The notes: generated from the letters alone by a model not told the origin. Shown: positions 19,657 through 36,878, numbered from the stretch's first letter. The stretch: 38,499 bases of DNA from an uncultured SAR86 cluster bacterium (GCA_902551185.1 CACDCN010000011.1:1-38499); one strand, 5' to 3'. Numbers and translations: made by a program.

Positions 19657-20896
19657 TTTTGAAGTCTTCTATTGTCTTTAAAATAATACTCTCATATTCT
19701 TTTGTAATTTTATCCCAATTAAATGTTTTAATTACATGTTCTCTGCCCCTAACAGCTATTTCTTGAAAGCTCTCATAATCTGATAATATTTTTCTTATTG
19801 ATCCTGCTAAAGCCTCATAATTTTTTGGATCGATTAAAGTAGCATACCCTCCAACCAATTCAGGTATGGAAGAAATATTTGTTGCTATTAAAGGAGTTCC
19901 GCAACTCATCGCCTCTATAACTGGATAACCAAAACCTTCATACAAAGAACTAACAATAGATATGGAGCTTTTTGAGTATTCCTCTGAAATCTCCCTTTTA
20001 GTTAGATTTGATTTAAAAGTTATAATTTCTTTTATTTTGAGCTTTTTTATTAACCTTTCAGTATGTCCATTTTTTTTAGGTGCTCCAATCACCACTAAAT
20101 GAATTTTTGGAAATTCTTTTTTAAGTATTTCTAATGCTTTTAATGAGTAGTCCAGTCCTTTCAATGGAACATCAGCACTTGCAGTGGTTATAAGTCTGAA
20201 AGGTATTTTTTTAATTTCTTTAATAGGTATAAATTCATTTGCATCCAAACCATTATTAATAATATTAATTGTATCTTCTTTACAATTAAATTCCTGAATA
20301 ATTCCATTTTTTGAGCTCTTAGACGGTGAAATAATACTCTTTAGTTTAGGCGCTACTTTTTTTTGCATCTTTAAAAATGAATACCACCTGTATCTCGAGA
20401 TCTTATATTTTATTTTTTTTGAAGCTGCTAGCTCATATTTAAAATCATATGTAATTGGGTGATGTATGATTTCAATTAAAGGAAATCTTTTTTGTATTTC
20501 TAGCATTCCATAACTCAAAGATTGATTATCAATAATTATGTCGTATTGATTATTCTCAATTAAAAATTTGTTTGCTCTATCTCCAAAAGTTTTTAATTCT
20601 GGAAATCCTCCAAATAACACTGAAATAAATTCATACCAATCATTTAAAGTTTTATTTTTCTTTTTAAAGAATTTATATAATCTATCTTTAAATGAGAATG
20701 TTTCAAATAAATTTAAACCTGGTAATTTTATAAGATTTATTCTGCTATCAAGATTTGGATATGGGGGTCCAGATATAACATCTACCTTATGTCCCATTTG
20801 ATTCAAATTATATGAAATATCTTTTACATATACTCCCTGACCACCACCAAATTGAGCGCTCCTATAACTTAATATTGCTATATTTAATTGCTGCAA
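19643..20896 (-). CDS. Glycosyltransferase family 4 protein
   Basis: This is a GT-B fold retaining glycosyltransferase of 417 residues. The N-terminal domain opens with the acceptor-side loop SYRSAQFGGGQGVYVKDISY. The C-terminal donor domain contains the EX7E motif in LYEGFGYPVIEAMSCGTPLI and the following SIPELVGGYATLIDP, typical of Glycos_transf_1/GT4. The sugar donor and acceptor are not predictable. The start is TTG at 20896, 9 bp after ilvE ends; the ribosome binding site is weak. It heads a three-gene run with a methyltransferase and the toroid protein, which suggests assembly of a methylated glycoconjugate. Confidence 0.87.
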   Translation of the reverse strand: MQQLNIAILSYRSAQFGGGQGVYVKDISYNLNQMGHKVDVISGPPYPNLDSRINLIKLPGLNLFETFSFKDRLYKFFKKKNKTLNDWYEFISVLFGGFPELKTFGDRANKFLIENNQYDIIIDNQSLSYGMLEIQKRFPLIEIIHHPITYDFKYELAASKKIKYKISRYRWYSFLKMQKKVAPKLKSIISPSKSSKNGIIQEFNCKEDTINIINNGLDANEFIPIKEIKKIPFRLITTASADVPLKGLDYSLKALEILKKEFPKIHLVVIGAPKKNGHTERLIKKLKIKEIITFKSNLTKREISEEYSKSSISIVSSLYEGFGYPVIEAMSCGTPLIATNISSIPELVGGYATLIDPKNYEALAGSIRKILSDYESFQEIAVRGREHVIKTFNWDKITKEYESIILKTIEDFKNADI

Positions 20897-20905
20897 GAGT
20901 GATTA

Positions 20906-21823
20906 TTATGTGTATGTTAGCCAGCTTCTATAACTTTTATTGTTACCTGAAACTATATCTTCAAATTTTTGTTGTAGTTGAGCAGTAAGACTTCCTCTCT
21001 CACCTTGATTAATAGGTTTATTATCTAATGTTGTGATTGGAGTTATCTCAACAGCTGTTCCTGTAAAGAAGGCCTCATCTGAATTAACTAAATCATCATA
21101 GGTCAGATTTTCTTCATTAACTTTAAAGCCAAGGTCTTTTGCAATTGCAATAACTGATTGACGAGTTATTCCATTTAGACAATTATCAGTAGTGGGTGTA
21201 TAAATAATATTATCTTTAACTAAAAAAATATTCTCTCCGCTTCCTTCTGAAATAAATCCATTTTTATCCATCATTAAGGCCTCATCAGCACCATTATCAA
21301 GAGCTTCATGCAAAGCCATAGTGTTGCTAAAGTAAGTACCAATGATTTTATTACCTGAATGTATTGGGTTCTCATATTGAGTATGCGAAGATTTAATTAT
21401 TGAAATTCCTTTCTCTTTTGCTTTTGGATCCATATATGAAGGCCATTCCCATGCAGCAATTGCGACATTTACACTAAGGTCTTTAGCACGCAAGCCCAAA
21501 CCTTCATTCCCAAGATAAACAATTGGCCTTATGTAACCCTCAGATAAATTATTAGATTTCATCGCCTCGCATTGGGCATTATTTAATTCCTCTTTTGTGT
21601 ATGGGATTTTAATACCAATCGTTGAAGCAGCATCAAAAAGCCTATTGGTATGTTCAATAAGTCTAAATATTGCTGCCCCATCAGAAGTTTTGTATGCTCT
21701 GACACCTTCAAATACACCTGTTCCATAATGCAATGTATGTGAAAGAATATGGACATTAGATTTATTCCAATCTTCAAATGAACCATTTTTCCAAATTAAT
21801 TTTTTTTCAGTATTTACAAACAC
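20906..21823 (-). CDS. ilvE: Branched-chain amino acid aminotransferase
   Basis: IlvE carries out the final transamination to leucine, isoleucine and valine, with PLP and glutamate. It belongs to fold-type IV. The PLP lysine is Lys159 in SGNKIIGTYFSN, and other family segments are HTLHYGTGVFEGVRAY, YIRPIVYLG, GFISEGSGENIFLV, LNGITRQSVI and AFFTGTAVEITPI. The length of 305 residues is normal. The start is GTG at 21823; no upstream ATG is available. It is divergent from algC and is followed 9 bp later by the glycosyltransferase gene, so the envelope genes may share its promoter. Confidence 0.95.
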   Translation of the reverse strand: MFVNTEKKLIWKNGSFEDWNKSNVHILSHTLHYGTGVFEGVRAYKTSDGAAIFRLIEHTNRLFDAASTIGIKIPYTKEELNNAQCEAMKSNNLSEGYIRPIVYLGNEGLGLRAKDLSVNVAIAAWEWPSYMDPKAKEKGISIIKSSHTQYENPIHSGNKIIGTYFSNTMALHEALDNGADEALMMDKNGFISEGSGENIFLVKDNIIYTPTTDNCLNGITRQSVIAIAKDLGFKVNEENLTYDDLVNSDEAFFTGTAVEITPITTLDNKPINQGERGSLTAQLQQKFEDIVSGNNKSYRSWLTYT

Positions 21824-21886
21824 TTTAACAAGATATAATTAAGATTAGCTATTATTACAAAATCATTCATATAACTAAAGAAAAAT
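21824..21886. promoter_or_regulatory. Divergent ilvE / algC promoter region
   Basis: This is a 63-base A/T-rich spacer between two divergent starts. It must carry both promoters, but I could not assign -35/-10 hexamers or an operator with confidence. Confidence 0.3.
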
Positions 21887-23257
21887 ATGGAAATAACAAA
21901 ATCAATTTTTAGGGAATACGATATAAGAGGTACTTATCCCGATCAAATAAATGAAGAAATTGTTAAAAAAATAGCTGTTGCTATATCACTAAAGTGCCAA
22001 CAAGAGCGGGTAGATGAAATTTGTATTGGGAGGGATGGAAGATTATCTGGAAAAAGTTTATTAAATTCATTATCTGAAGGATTGTCGGAACATGGAATTA
22101 ATGTAACTAATCTTGGCTTAGTTACAACACCTCTTCTGTATTATGCTGCTAAAAAAAGTAAATCTAAAAGCGGTGTAATGATAACGGGTAGTCATAACCC
22201 AAAAAACTATAATGGAATTAAGCTTGTAATAAATGATAAACCAGTATCAGGTAAAGAGATTTTTAACCTAATAAAACATAAAAGAGATATTTCAAGCTCG
22301 CCTGGCAAAATTATTTCAAAAGATATTAAAGAAGACTATATATTAGAAGTTACTAAAAATATTAAAATTAATAAAGATAAAAAAATAAAGTTAGTTATTG
22401 ATTGTGGCAATGGTGCCGCAGGATGTATAGCTCCAAAACTTTTTAAAAATATTGGCTGTGATGTTATTGAGCTGTTCAGTGAAGTAGATGGAAATTTTCC
22501 CAATCATCATCCTGACCCAGGAAAAACTGAAAATCTAAAGGATCTAATTCAAGAGATTAAGAAAACTAATGCAGATCTTGGGTTAGCTTTTGATGGGGAT
22601 GGGGATAGAGTTGGTTTAGTAACAAATACAGGAGAAATAATTTTTCCAGATAAGATACTTATGATGTTTAGTCAAGACATCTTATCATCTCAAAAAGGTT
22701 CGATAATTTTTGATGTAAAGTGCTCTAATGCTTTACCTGAAATAATAAAAGATCTTGGCGGTAACCCAATCATGTCTCCAACTGGACATTTTCATATAAA
22801 AAATGGCATAAATAAACATAATCCACTATTGGCTGGTGAAATGAGCGGGCATATCTTTTTTAATGATAAATGGTATGGTTTTGATGATGGTCATTATTCA
22901 GGGGCTAGGATTATTGAGCTTATATGGAAGAGAAATGAATCGATTAGTGAAATGAATGAAAAATTACCAAAATCATTTTCAACTCCTGAATTAAACATTG
23001 ATGTAACTGACGAAACAAAATTTAAAATAATAGAAGATTTTTCTTCGCAATGTTCTTTAGAAGGTGAAAAAATTACAATAGATGGCTTAAGAATTAATTT
23101 TGATAACGGTTGGGGTTTGTTAAGAGCATCTAATACCACTCCGAAATTAGTTTTACGATTTGAAGGTGACTCTATGGATAGCTTAAATAAAATAAAAGAT
23201 AATTTTTTAAATGAACTTTCTCGCATTTGTCCTGATATTGATATAAATTTAGTTTAA
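21887..23257 (+). CDS. algC: Phosphomannomutase/phosphoglucomutase
   Basis: This enzyme interconverts hexose 6- and 1-phosphates for nucleotide-sugar and envelope polysaccharide synthesis. It is an alpha-D-phosphohexomutase with the N-terminal REYDIRGTYPDQ, the phosphoserine loop ITGSHNPKNYNG (Ser102), the metal loop FDGDGDRVGLV, the sugar-binding GEMSGHIFF and the phosphate-binding RASNTTPKLVLRFEG. The length of 456 residues is typical. The gene is followed 4 bp later by slmA. In Pseudomonas the order is algC-argB-slmA, so this looks like the same block with argB missing. Confidence 0.94.
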   Translation: MEITKSIFREYDIRGTYPDQINEEIVKKIAVAISLKCQQERVDEICIGRDGRLSGKSLLNSLSEGLSEHGINVTNLGLVTTPLLYYAAKKSKSKSGVMITGSHNPKNYNGIKLVINDKPVSGKEIFNLIKHKRDISSSPGKIISKDIKEDYILEVTKNIKINKDKKIKLVIDCGNGAAGCIAPKLFKNIGCDVIELFSEVDGNFPNHHPDPGKTENLKDLIQEIKKTNADLGLAFDGDGDRVGLVTNTGEIIFPDKILMMFSQDILSSQKGSIIFDVKCSNALPEIIKDLGGNPIMSPTGHFHIKNGINKHNPLLAGEMSGHIFFNDKWYGFDDGHYSGARIIELIWKRNESISEMNEKLPKSFSTPELNIDVTDETKFKIIEDFSSQCSLEGEKITIDGLRINFDNGWGLLRASNTTPKLVLRFEGDSMDSLNKIKDNFLNELSRICPDIDINLV

Positions 23258-23261
23258 AGAA

Positions 23262-23831
23262 ATGAGAAAAGATAGAAAAAATATTATTCTTGAATCCTTG
23301 GCGGGTATGCTAGAAGAAAGAAACCTATCTAAAATTACCACTGCGGCATTAGCTAAAAAATCTAAAATCACTGAAGCTGCACTTTATAGGCACTTCCCAA
23401 GCAAAAGATCTATTTATGCAGAATTATTTTCATTTTGTGATAATGCTATTTTTTCTAAATGTAATGAACTTAAGAAAAGTGACTTATCATCAAAAGAGAA
23501 AGTAAAAAATGCTTTTATCTTTTTTATGCTCTTTATTGAAAAAAATAAAGGGTTTGCAAGGCTTCTTTCAAGAGAAGCGCTATCATCAGCGGAGCAAAAT
23601 GTAAGCGATAATGTAAATCAGTTTTATGAGAGATTTGAATTAATTCTTAGGCAGATGTTAAAAGAAGATGCTGCCAATCTAACAACTCAGCCTGGGATAT
23701 CAGCACAATTAATTATTACATCCCTTGAAGGAAATATTGGAAGATATATTAGATCAAAATTTAAAGATTCTCCTTCAACATACATAGAGAACATATGGGA
23801 ATTGCTTGCAATAAGTGTTTTTAAAAATTAA
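23262..23831 (+). CDS. slmA: Nucleoid occlusion factor SlmA
   Basis: SlmA is a TetR-fold DNA-binding protein that blocks FtsZ ring assembly over the nucleoid. The N-terminal helix-turn-helix (ITTAALAKKSKITEAALYRH, followed by FPSK) matches E. coli SlmA closely, including the EAALYRHFPSK recognition helix. The C-terminal region keeps the NQFYERFELILRQMLKE and EGNIGRYIRSKFKDSP segments of the family. At 189 residues it is slightly shorter than E. coli SlmA (198). Position next to algC supports the assignment over a generic TetR regulator. Its stop shares bases with the convergent mrcA stop (TTAA). Confidence 0.92.
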   Translation: MRKDRKNIILESLAGMLEERNLSKITTAALAKKSKITEAALYRHFPSKRSIYAELFSFCDNAIFSKCNELKKSDLSSKEKVKNAFIFFMLFIEKNKGFARLLSREALSSAEQNVSDNVNQFYERFELILRQMLKEDAANLTTQPGISAQLIITSLEGNIGRYIRSKFKDSPSTYIENIWELLAISVFKN

Positions 23832-26266
23832 TTAATATTTTCTTCTAAGAAAAGTTCGAAATAAACATTATCTTGAGATTCGGAATCAATTTTTCCAGTT
23901 GATTTATTGACTCTCACAAAAGATATATTTTCGGGAATAGATTCTTTTGATATCTCTAAAGAATCTAATTTAAATTTCATATAATTGAGCCATATAGGTA
24001 AGGCAATAGTAGATCCATATTCATCTTCTCCTAAAGATGAGAAATCATCTGTACCAACCCATACAGTTGTTACTAAATCTTTATGAAATCCTGAAAACCA
24101 TGTACTGACTGAGTCATTGGTTGTGCCAGTTTTCCCGCCAATATCATCTCTATTTAAAAAGGCTGATTTTCTTCCCGCAACTCCACTTTTCAAAAAACCC
24201 CTAAGAGTATCTTTTATTAAATATGCAATCCTATCATCTATTACCTCACCTTCTTTATCTAAAGGTTTCAAAAGAAAATATGGTTTTTTGATATTCATCT
24301 CTAAAGTATCTAGCCATGGAAATGCAGTAATCTCTTTAAAAATATCTTGTTTAAGATAGTCATCGTGATTAAAAATATTATTTCCAAATCTATCTTGAAT
24401 ACTATCTATAAAATGCATATCTGTAATAAAGCCATTATTTGCAATAACACTATATGCTCTTACCATCTCAGCTGGAGAAAAATTACCAGACCCTAGTGCC
24501 AAAGAAAGATCGCTAGGAAGCCTAGATTTTTCAAATCCAAAATTTTTAATATAGTCATGAGATTTTTGTATACCTATCTCTCTTAATAGTTTTATTGAAA
24601 CGATATTTACTGATTTTGTTAATGCTTCTCTAAGTGAGATTGGTCCATAGAATTTTCCAGTATAATTTTGTGGTCTCCAAGCGCTTTCAAGGTTTGAATC
24701 TTCAAAAACTATTGGTGCATCATTGATTAAAGAAGAAAGGTTATACTCATTTGCTAAACCTGCTGAATATATAAAAGGTTTAAAACTAGAACCTGATTGT
24801 GGGTATGAAAGCCTAACTCTATCGAAATTACTTTCATTAAAATTTTTGCCGCCAATATAGGATATTACTTCTCCAGAATTTGGATCCATAGATATGATTG
24901 AAGCTTGAATATTTGGTATTTGATCAAGAATATAAAAATTATCGTTATTCTTTAAATATACTAAATCTCCAAATCTTAAGAGATCAAAAAAGTTATTTGG
25001 TATTTTACCTAACTGATTAATAGAAACTGTTTGTCTGGCCCATTTATAATCACTAGTCCATGAAATTGTTATAAGTTCAAAGTTTTCATTAATTAAATAC
25101 CCTTCATTCTCTTCTACCTTTATTACCATTGCTTTGGTATGAGTGTTGTAATATGGAAGTGAATCAAATATATCTATTAATCTATTAATTAAAGAGTCCT
25201 GATTAAGATCTATCTCACTAAAATAATAATCAGGTGTTAGAAAGTTTATGTCTAGATTGTCTAATAATAAACTTTGCTCATTATTAAAAACACTGGCAAA
25301 ATTCAAAGGCTCTCTCCAACCATGCCTTTTGTCATAAAGATATAGTTCTTTCATCATACTTTCTTTTGCAATTCTTTGTGAATTAGAATCTATGGTTGTA
25401 AATACTGACCAGCCTTGTTTATATGCATTTAAGCCATATCTGCTAATTACTTCTTGTCGCACAAGTTCGGCAATATAGCTAGCTTCCACATCATATAGAT
25501 TAATATTTTTAGCGATTGTAATTTCTTCCGAAATAGCTTCCTGGTATTCATCTGTATTAATATATTTAAGTAATAACATCCTAGATAAAATCCAATTTCT
25601 TCTTTGTATTGTTCTTCTTTTATCCTTGATTGGATTTATTCTTGATGGTAGTTGAACTACTGCAGCAATGGTTGCTGACTCTGAGATGCTTAAATCGTTC
25701 AATCCTTTATTAAAATATGTGTTTGATGCTGCCTCAATTCCATAAGATCTATTTCCTAAGAAAATTCTATTTACATACAATTCAAATATTTCTTCTTTAT
25801 CTAATTTTCCTTCTAATTCTAATGCTAAGAATATTTCTTTTAATTTTCTCTCTACTGTTTGTTCTCTTGATAAAAGATAGCCTCTTACTACCTGCATAGT
25901 AATCGTACCGCCGCCGCCTTCGCAACCAGAAGAACTTAAACATCTCACAAATGATCTTATTAATCCAGTATAACTAATACCCTGGTGATTAAAAAAGTTA
26001 TCATCTTCTGCTGCAAGAAAAGCATTCTTTATGTCATTTGGAATGTCCTCATAGCCAGTAGATCTTCTTTTTATTTCACCAAATTCTCCAATTAAAACGC
26101 CATCCTTAGTAAAAACTTTTAATGGCATTTGGAGTTCAGATTCATCTACTAGATTAATCTCAGGAAGGCTCGGCTTTAAATAAAGATATGAAGCAAAAAT
26201 AATTATTATTGCTAATAAACATATTAGAATTCCAGAAAAAAAAGAAATTTTTATTATTTTGTGCAT
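23828..26266 (-). CDS. mrcA: Penicillin-binding protein 1A (bifunctional)
   Basis: PBP1A polymerises glycan strands and crosslinks peptides in the periplasm. It has a short cytoplasmic N-terminus and a transmembrane anchor (about 8-30). The GT51 glycosyltransferase domain carries catalytic Glu87 in AAEDDNFFNHQGIS and the GGGTITMQVVRGYLLS segment. An OB-like insert follows, then the transpeptidase domain with Ser493-x-x-Lys (SGSSFKPF), SVN and GGKTGTTNDS. The length of 812 residues is near E. coli PBP1A (850). It is divergent from aroK, a widespread gammaproteobacterial arrangement, although the pilMNOPQ genes often found between them are absent. Confidence 0.95.
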   Translation of the reverse strand: MHKIIKISFFSGILICLLAIIIIFASYLYLKPSLPEINLVDESELQMPLKVFTKDGVLIGEFGEIKRRSTGYEDIPNDIKNAFLAAEDDNFFNHQGISYTGLIRSFVRCLSSSGCEGGGGTITMQVVRGYLLSREQTVERKLKEIFLALELEGKLDKEEIFELYVNRIFLGNRSYGIEAASNTYFNKGLNDLSISESATIAAVVQLPSRINPIKDKRRTIQRRNWILSRMLLLKYINTDEYQEAISEEITIAKNINLYDVEASYIAELVRQEVISRYGLNAYKQGWSVFTTIDSNSQRIAKESMMKELYLYDKRHGWREPLNFASVFNNEQSLLLDNLDINFLTPDYYFSEIDLNQDSLINRLIDIFDSLPYYNTHTKAMVIKVEENEGYLINENFELITISWTSDYKWARQTVSINQLGKIPNNFFDLLRFGDLVYLKNNDNFYILDQIPNIQASIISMDPNSGEVISYIGGKNFNESNFDRVRLSYPQSGSSFKPFIYSAGLANEYNLSSLINDAPIVFEDSNLESAWRPQNYTGKFYGPISLREALTKSVNIVSIKLLREIGIQKSHDYIKNFGFEKSRLPSDLSLALGSGNFSPAEMVRAYSVIANNGFITDMHFIDSIQDRFGNNIFNHDDYLKQDIFKEITAFPWLDTLEMNIKKPYFLLKPLDKEGEVIDDRIAYLIKDTLRGFLKSGVAGRKSAFLNRDDIGGKTGTTNDSVSTWFSGFHKDLVTTVWVGTDDFSSLGEDEYGSTIALPIWLNYMKFKLDSLEISKESIPENISFVRVNKSTGKIDSESQDNVYFELFLEENIN

Positions 26267-26368
26267 AACATATTTTAAATCTTTAAATTTAGAGAATACA
26301 TCATTTAGAATTTAAAAAGTGTTTTTATTGAGTAAGATGTTAAAATCTCGACTTAATTTAAATAAATT
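26267..26368. promoter_or_regulatory. Divergent mrcA / aroK promoter region
   Basis: This 102-base A/T-rich spacer is one of the longest gaps in the window. A possible aroK promoter is TTTAAA at 26311-26316 with TAAGAT at 26333-26338 (16-base spacer, each matching four of six consensus bases), which is weak. No inverted repeat or operator stands out. Confidence 0.3.
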
Positions 26369-26872
26369 ATGAACATATTTATTGTTGGTCCAATGGGTTC
26401 TGGTAAGTCAACCGTTGGAAAAATCATATCTGATGAGCTATTTCTTAATTTCTTTGATACAGATGAAGAAATTGAAAATAGAACTGGCGCTTCGATTGAC
26501 TGGATATTCGACCTTGAGGGTGAAGAAGGTTTTAGAAAAAGAGAAAGCGTGGTTCTAGAAGAAATGGTTCAGAAAAATTCCGTTGTTCTTTCAACAGGCG
26601 GGGGGATAATATTATCTGAAAATAATAGAGAATTATTATCATCAAGGGGAACAGTATTTTATTTGGCAACCCCTATATCAGTACAACTCGAAAGAACTGC
26701 AAAAGACAAAGATAGACCTTTATTAAAAAATGGCGATCCTGGTCAAATACTTCAAGAATTGCATGAAAAAAGAAAAAATTTATATGAATCAGTGTCTGAT
26801 CATATTATTGAAACAGAAGATAAGTCTAGCCAAGAAGTTGCATCAGAAATAATCAATCTAGTTAAAGGTTAG
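26369..26872 (+). CDS. aroK: Shikimate kinase
   Basis: AroK phosphorylates shikimate in the chorismate pathway, using ATP in the cytosol. The P-loop GPMGSGKST (7-15) is at the N-terminus, followed by the substrate-binding FFDTDEEIENRTGASIDWIF, GFRKRE, the glycine triad LSTGGGIIL and the lid region KDRPLL. The length of 167 residues is typical. It is followed 2 bp later by aroB, the classic aroKB pair. Confidence 0.96.
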   Translation: MNIFIVGPMGSGKSTVGKIISDELFLNFFDTDEEIENRTGASIDWIFDLEGEEGFRKRESVVLEEMVQKNSVVLSTGGGIILSENNRELLSSRGTVFYLATPISVQLERTAKDKDRPLLKNGDPGQILQELHEKRKNLYESVSDHIIETEDKSSQEVASEIINLVKG

Positions 26873-26874
26873 TT

Positions 26875-27935
26875 ATGGCAGAAATACTAGCTGGCAAAGG
26901 TAAGTCAAAATATAAAATACATATAACTGGTAAAAGCCTACCTAAATCTGAGATTAATAGACAAATCGGTTTAAATAATAAAGTTTTGATAGTTACTGAT
27001 AGCGGCATTCCTAAAACATATATTAAAGAATTAAGAAAAGTTATTAAAAATAGAAGTGTAAATGTAATAACCTTGAGTCAGGGTGAAAAATCAAAATCCT
27101 TTTCTTCATATCAAAAAATATTAAACAAACTATTAGATTTAAAATTTGATCGTTCTGACAAATTAATAGCTTTAGGCGGAGGAGTTGTAGGTGATATTAC
27201 TGGATTTTGTGCAGCTACATATCTCAGAGGTATTGAATATATTCAAATACCTACCTCTTTATTAGCACAAGTTGACTCATCGGTTGGTGGTAAAACAGCA
27301 ATTAATGCTAAACAAGGCAAGAATTTAATTGGATCATTTTATAATCCAAAATTTGTCCTAATATCTACCCATTTTTTAAAAACATTGCCTGAAAATGAAT
27401 ATAAGTCAGGACTAGGCGAAGTAATTAAGTATGGTTTTATAGGTAATAAAAAACTTAAAAAGATTATCGAAACTAATGCAAAAAAAATAATTATAAGAGA
27501 TGAAAAAATATTAAAACTTATCATAGAAGAATCAATTAAAACAAAATCAAATATTGTCACCAAAGATGAAAAAGAAACCGGGATTAGAGCAATATTAAAT
27601 TTTGGCCATACCTTTGGTCATGCTATTGAGGCCTACAATGGATTCAAAAATATTACACATGGTGCTGCCATAACCCTAGGAATGGTTATTGCTTCAAAAA
27701 TTTCTTACTTTGAAGGTCATATCAAAGACTACCAATTAGATAATGTAATTAATACTATAAGCTCATTAGGCTTAAATACAGATCATAAAAAATATAAATA
27801 TTCACATCTTAAAAAATATATTACATCTGATAAAAAAGTTGCTGATGGCAAAATAAATTTAGTTTTGATTGATAAAAAATTTAACGCATTTAAAACGTCT
27901 AAATTTAATCATAAAAATATTATTAAAGCTTTAAG

Positions 27936-27939
<4 letters not shown>
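26875..27939 (+). CDS. aroB: 3-dehydroquinate synthase
   Basis: AroB cyclises DAHP to 3-dehydroquinate using NAD and zinc, the second step to chorismate. The NAD-binding GGGVVGDITGF, the TSLLAQVDSSVGGKTAIN segment and the metal ligands Glu (GLGEVIKYG) and two His (NFGHTFGHAIE, ITHGAA) are all visible. The length of 354 residues is normal. It is very Lys/Ile-rich, as expected for an AT-rich genome. It meets gltB tail to tail with overlapping stops (TTAG). Confidence 0.96.
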
Positions 27940-35134
<7,195 letters not shown>

Positions 35135-35138
<4 letters not shown>

Positions 35139-36013
35139 TTATCCCACAACCTTATTAAGCCTTCTTGGGTGCATGAGGCTATTAAATCGCCATCTCTTGA
35201 AAAAATAGATCCTATTGAAAAACCCCTAGAATTTCTAGTTATAGGGCTTTCTATGGTATATAAAAACCATCCATCTAGATTTAATTTACGATGGAACCAC
35301 ATTGCATGATCTAGACTGGCATTCTGTAAGTTCTTTGTTAAAAAACTTACCCCAACAGTATTATTTGCAGCACCTAATAAGCCCATATCAGAAATATATA
35401 ATAAAAAAGCCTGTTGAATAATCTGATCTTTTGGTAATTTTTCTTCGGTCCTAATCCAAGTATTTTTATAAGGCGGCATTCTTTCGGGTTTAAAATAATT
35501 CTGTTTCTCAACTGGTCTCATTTCAATTTCTCTTTGTCTGATGAACATCGGCATATCTTTTTCATCCATTTTTAATTCTTTTAAGATTTCTTTTCTTATT
35601 TCAATCTCGCTTTTAAGAGTTTCAGGCTCTGGAACATCAGGCATTTCAATTTGATGTTCTAATCCCTTTTCTCTTTTTTGAAAAGAGATAGACGAATTGA
35701 ATATGGCTTCTCCATCTTGAATTGCTTTTACAGTTCTTGTAGTAAAACTTTTTCCATCTCTAATCCTATCAACAGTAAAAGTAATTGGTTTTTCTAGATC
35801 TCCTGGTCTTAAAAAATATGAATGAAATGAATGTGCAAAATGCTCATTATCAACTGTCTTGTATGCAGCTATAAGGGTTTGAGCCATAACCTGTCCACCA
35901 AATATCCTTTTATAGCCAACATTTTTTCCAGTCCAGCTAAAAATATCTCTATCAATTTGTTCTAAATTAAATAATTGAAGAGATTTGCTAAGTTGTGACT
36001 TCTTATTGACCAT
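35135..36013 (-). CDS. tesB: Acyl-CoA thioesterase II
   Basis: TesB hydrolyses medium- and long-chain acyl-CoA. It has the double hot-dog fold, with NVGYKRIFGGQVMAQTLIAA and HSFHSYFLRPGD in the first half and LDHAMWFHRKLNLDGWFLY in the second. The catalytic Asp (YISDMGLL), a Ser at the usual Thr position (ASLDHAMW) and Gln (CTQEGLIR) correspond to the E. coli Asp/Thr/Gln triad. The length of 292 residues is normal. The gene follows the SDR gene by 2 bp, so the two are probably co-transcribed. Confidence 0.93.
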
Positions 36014-36015
36014 CT

Positions 36016-36771
36016 TTATGTAGCGCTCAAGCCTCCATCGACTAATAATTCAGTCCCGGTGATAAAAGATGATTCATCTGAAGCTAAGAAAACTGCAGCA
36101 TTGGCAATATCTATTGGTTCTGCAAGCTTTCTAATGGGAATTTGTTGAATAAGCTTATTTTCTATATCTCTCTCTGGCGCTGAGTCAATCATGCTTTGAA
36201 CCATTGCTGTTCTTGTAAATACTGGGTGAATTGAATTACACCTAACAAGATTGGTTGATTTTGCACAATGTAAAGCTACAGATTTAGAAAGGTGTCTTAC
36301 AGCAGCTTTAGAAGAATTATATGCAGCAGTATTGTGAGAAGCAACAATTCCTGACATAGATGAAATATTTATTATTGAGCCATTTCCGGACTCTCTCATT
36401 AAAGGTAATGCGTATTTACATCCTAAGAAAACTGAATCTAAGTTTACTCTATGTACTAAATCCCAGGTTTCAGAATCGGTCATTTCAACATCGCCACCCC
36501 CACCAATACCAGCATTATTTACTAAAATATTTAGAGAGCCTGTATCATCAGTGATTTGTTTTATAACTGACTGCCATTGTTCTTCTTTAGTGACATCTAA
36601 TATAAGATGAGAGCATGATAGCTCCTTTGCTGCTTCAACTAATTTATCCTCATTAATATCAGCAATAATCACATGCGCAGATTCTGCAAGCATTGATTTT
36701 GCCATCTCTTTTCCTAACCCTTGAGCTCCTCCTGTAATAAGAGCTACTTTATCTTTTAATCTTTCTGACAT
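36016..36771 (-). CDS. Short-chain dehydrogenase/reductase (SDR)
   Basis: This is a classical SDR of 251 residues. It has the cofactor motif TGGAQGLG (13-20), Asp38 in the IIADIN strand (favouring NAD over NADP), the NNAG motif, and the catalytic Ser in INISSMSG with Tyr151 and Lys155 in YNSSK. The C-terminus has the usual FITGTELLVDGG. The substrate is unknown; the tesB neighbour suggests lipid or acyl metabolism, and steroid- or hydroxyacyl-type alcohols are possible. It is the first gene of the SDR-tesB pair and divergent from cobS. Confidence 0.9.
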   Translation of the reverse strand: MSERLKDKVALITGGAQGLGKEMAKSMLAESAHVIIADINEDKLVEAAKELSCSHLILDVTKEEQWQSVIKQITDDTGSLNILVNNAGIGGGGDVEMTDSETWDLVHRVNLDSVFLGCKYALPLMRESGNGSIINISSMSGIVASHNTAAYNSSKAAVRHLSKSVALHCAKSTNLVRCNSIHPVFTRTAMVQSMIDSAPERDIENKLIQQIPIRKLAEPIDIANAAVFLASDESSFITGTELLVDGGLSAT

Positions 36772-36878
36772 AAATTTAATTAATAGTTAAAAGCAACATC
36801 TTACATTGTTTATAAAAAAACTAGAACTTTAAAGCGTCAAAAGGTAGGATATGCAGTCCTAAAACTAAGTTTTTAATT
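36772..36878. promoter_or_regulatory. Divergent SDR / cobS promoter region
   Basis: This 107-base spacer is the longest in the window. A perfect inverted repeat AAAACT-A-AGTTTT occupies 36861-36873, only 5 bases before the cobS ATG. It could be an operator or part of a translation-control hairpin, but so short an A/T palindrome may be chance. Confidence 0.35.

Noticed and set aside
22894-23226. Minus-strand open frame inside algC
   Set aside because: It is antisense to conserved phosphohexomutase sequence and has no recognisable domain.
23262-23831. Generic TetR regulator of neighbouring genes
   Set aside because: The recognition helix EAALYRHFPSK, the C-terminal segments and the position next to algC match SlmA specifically.
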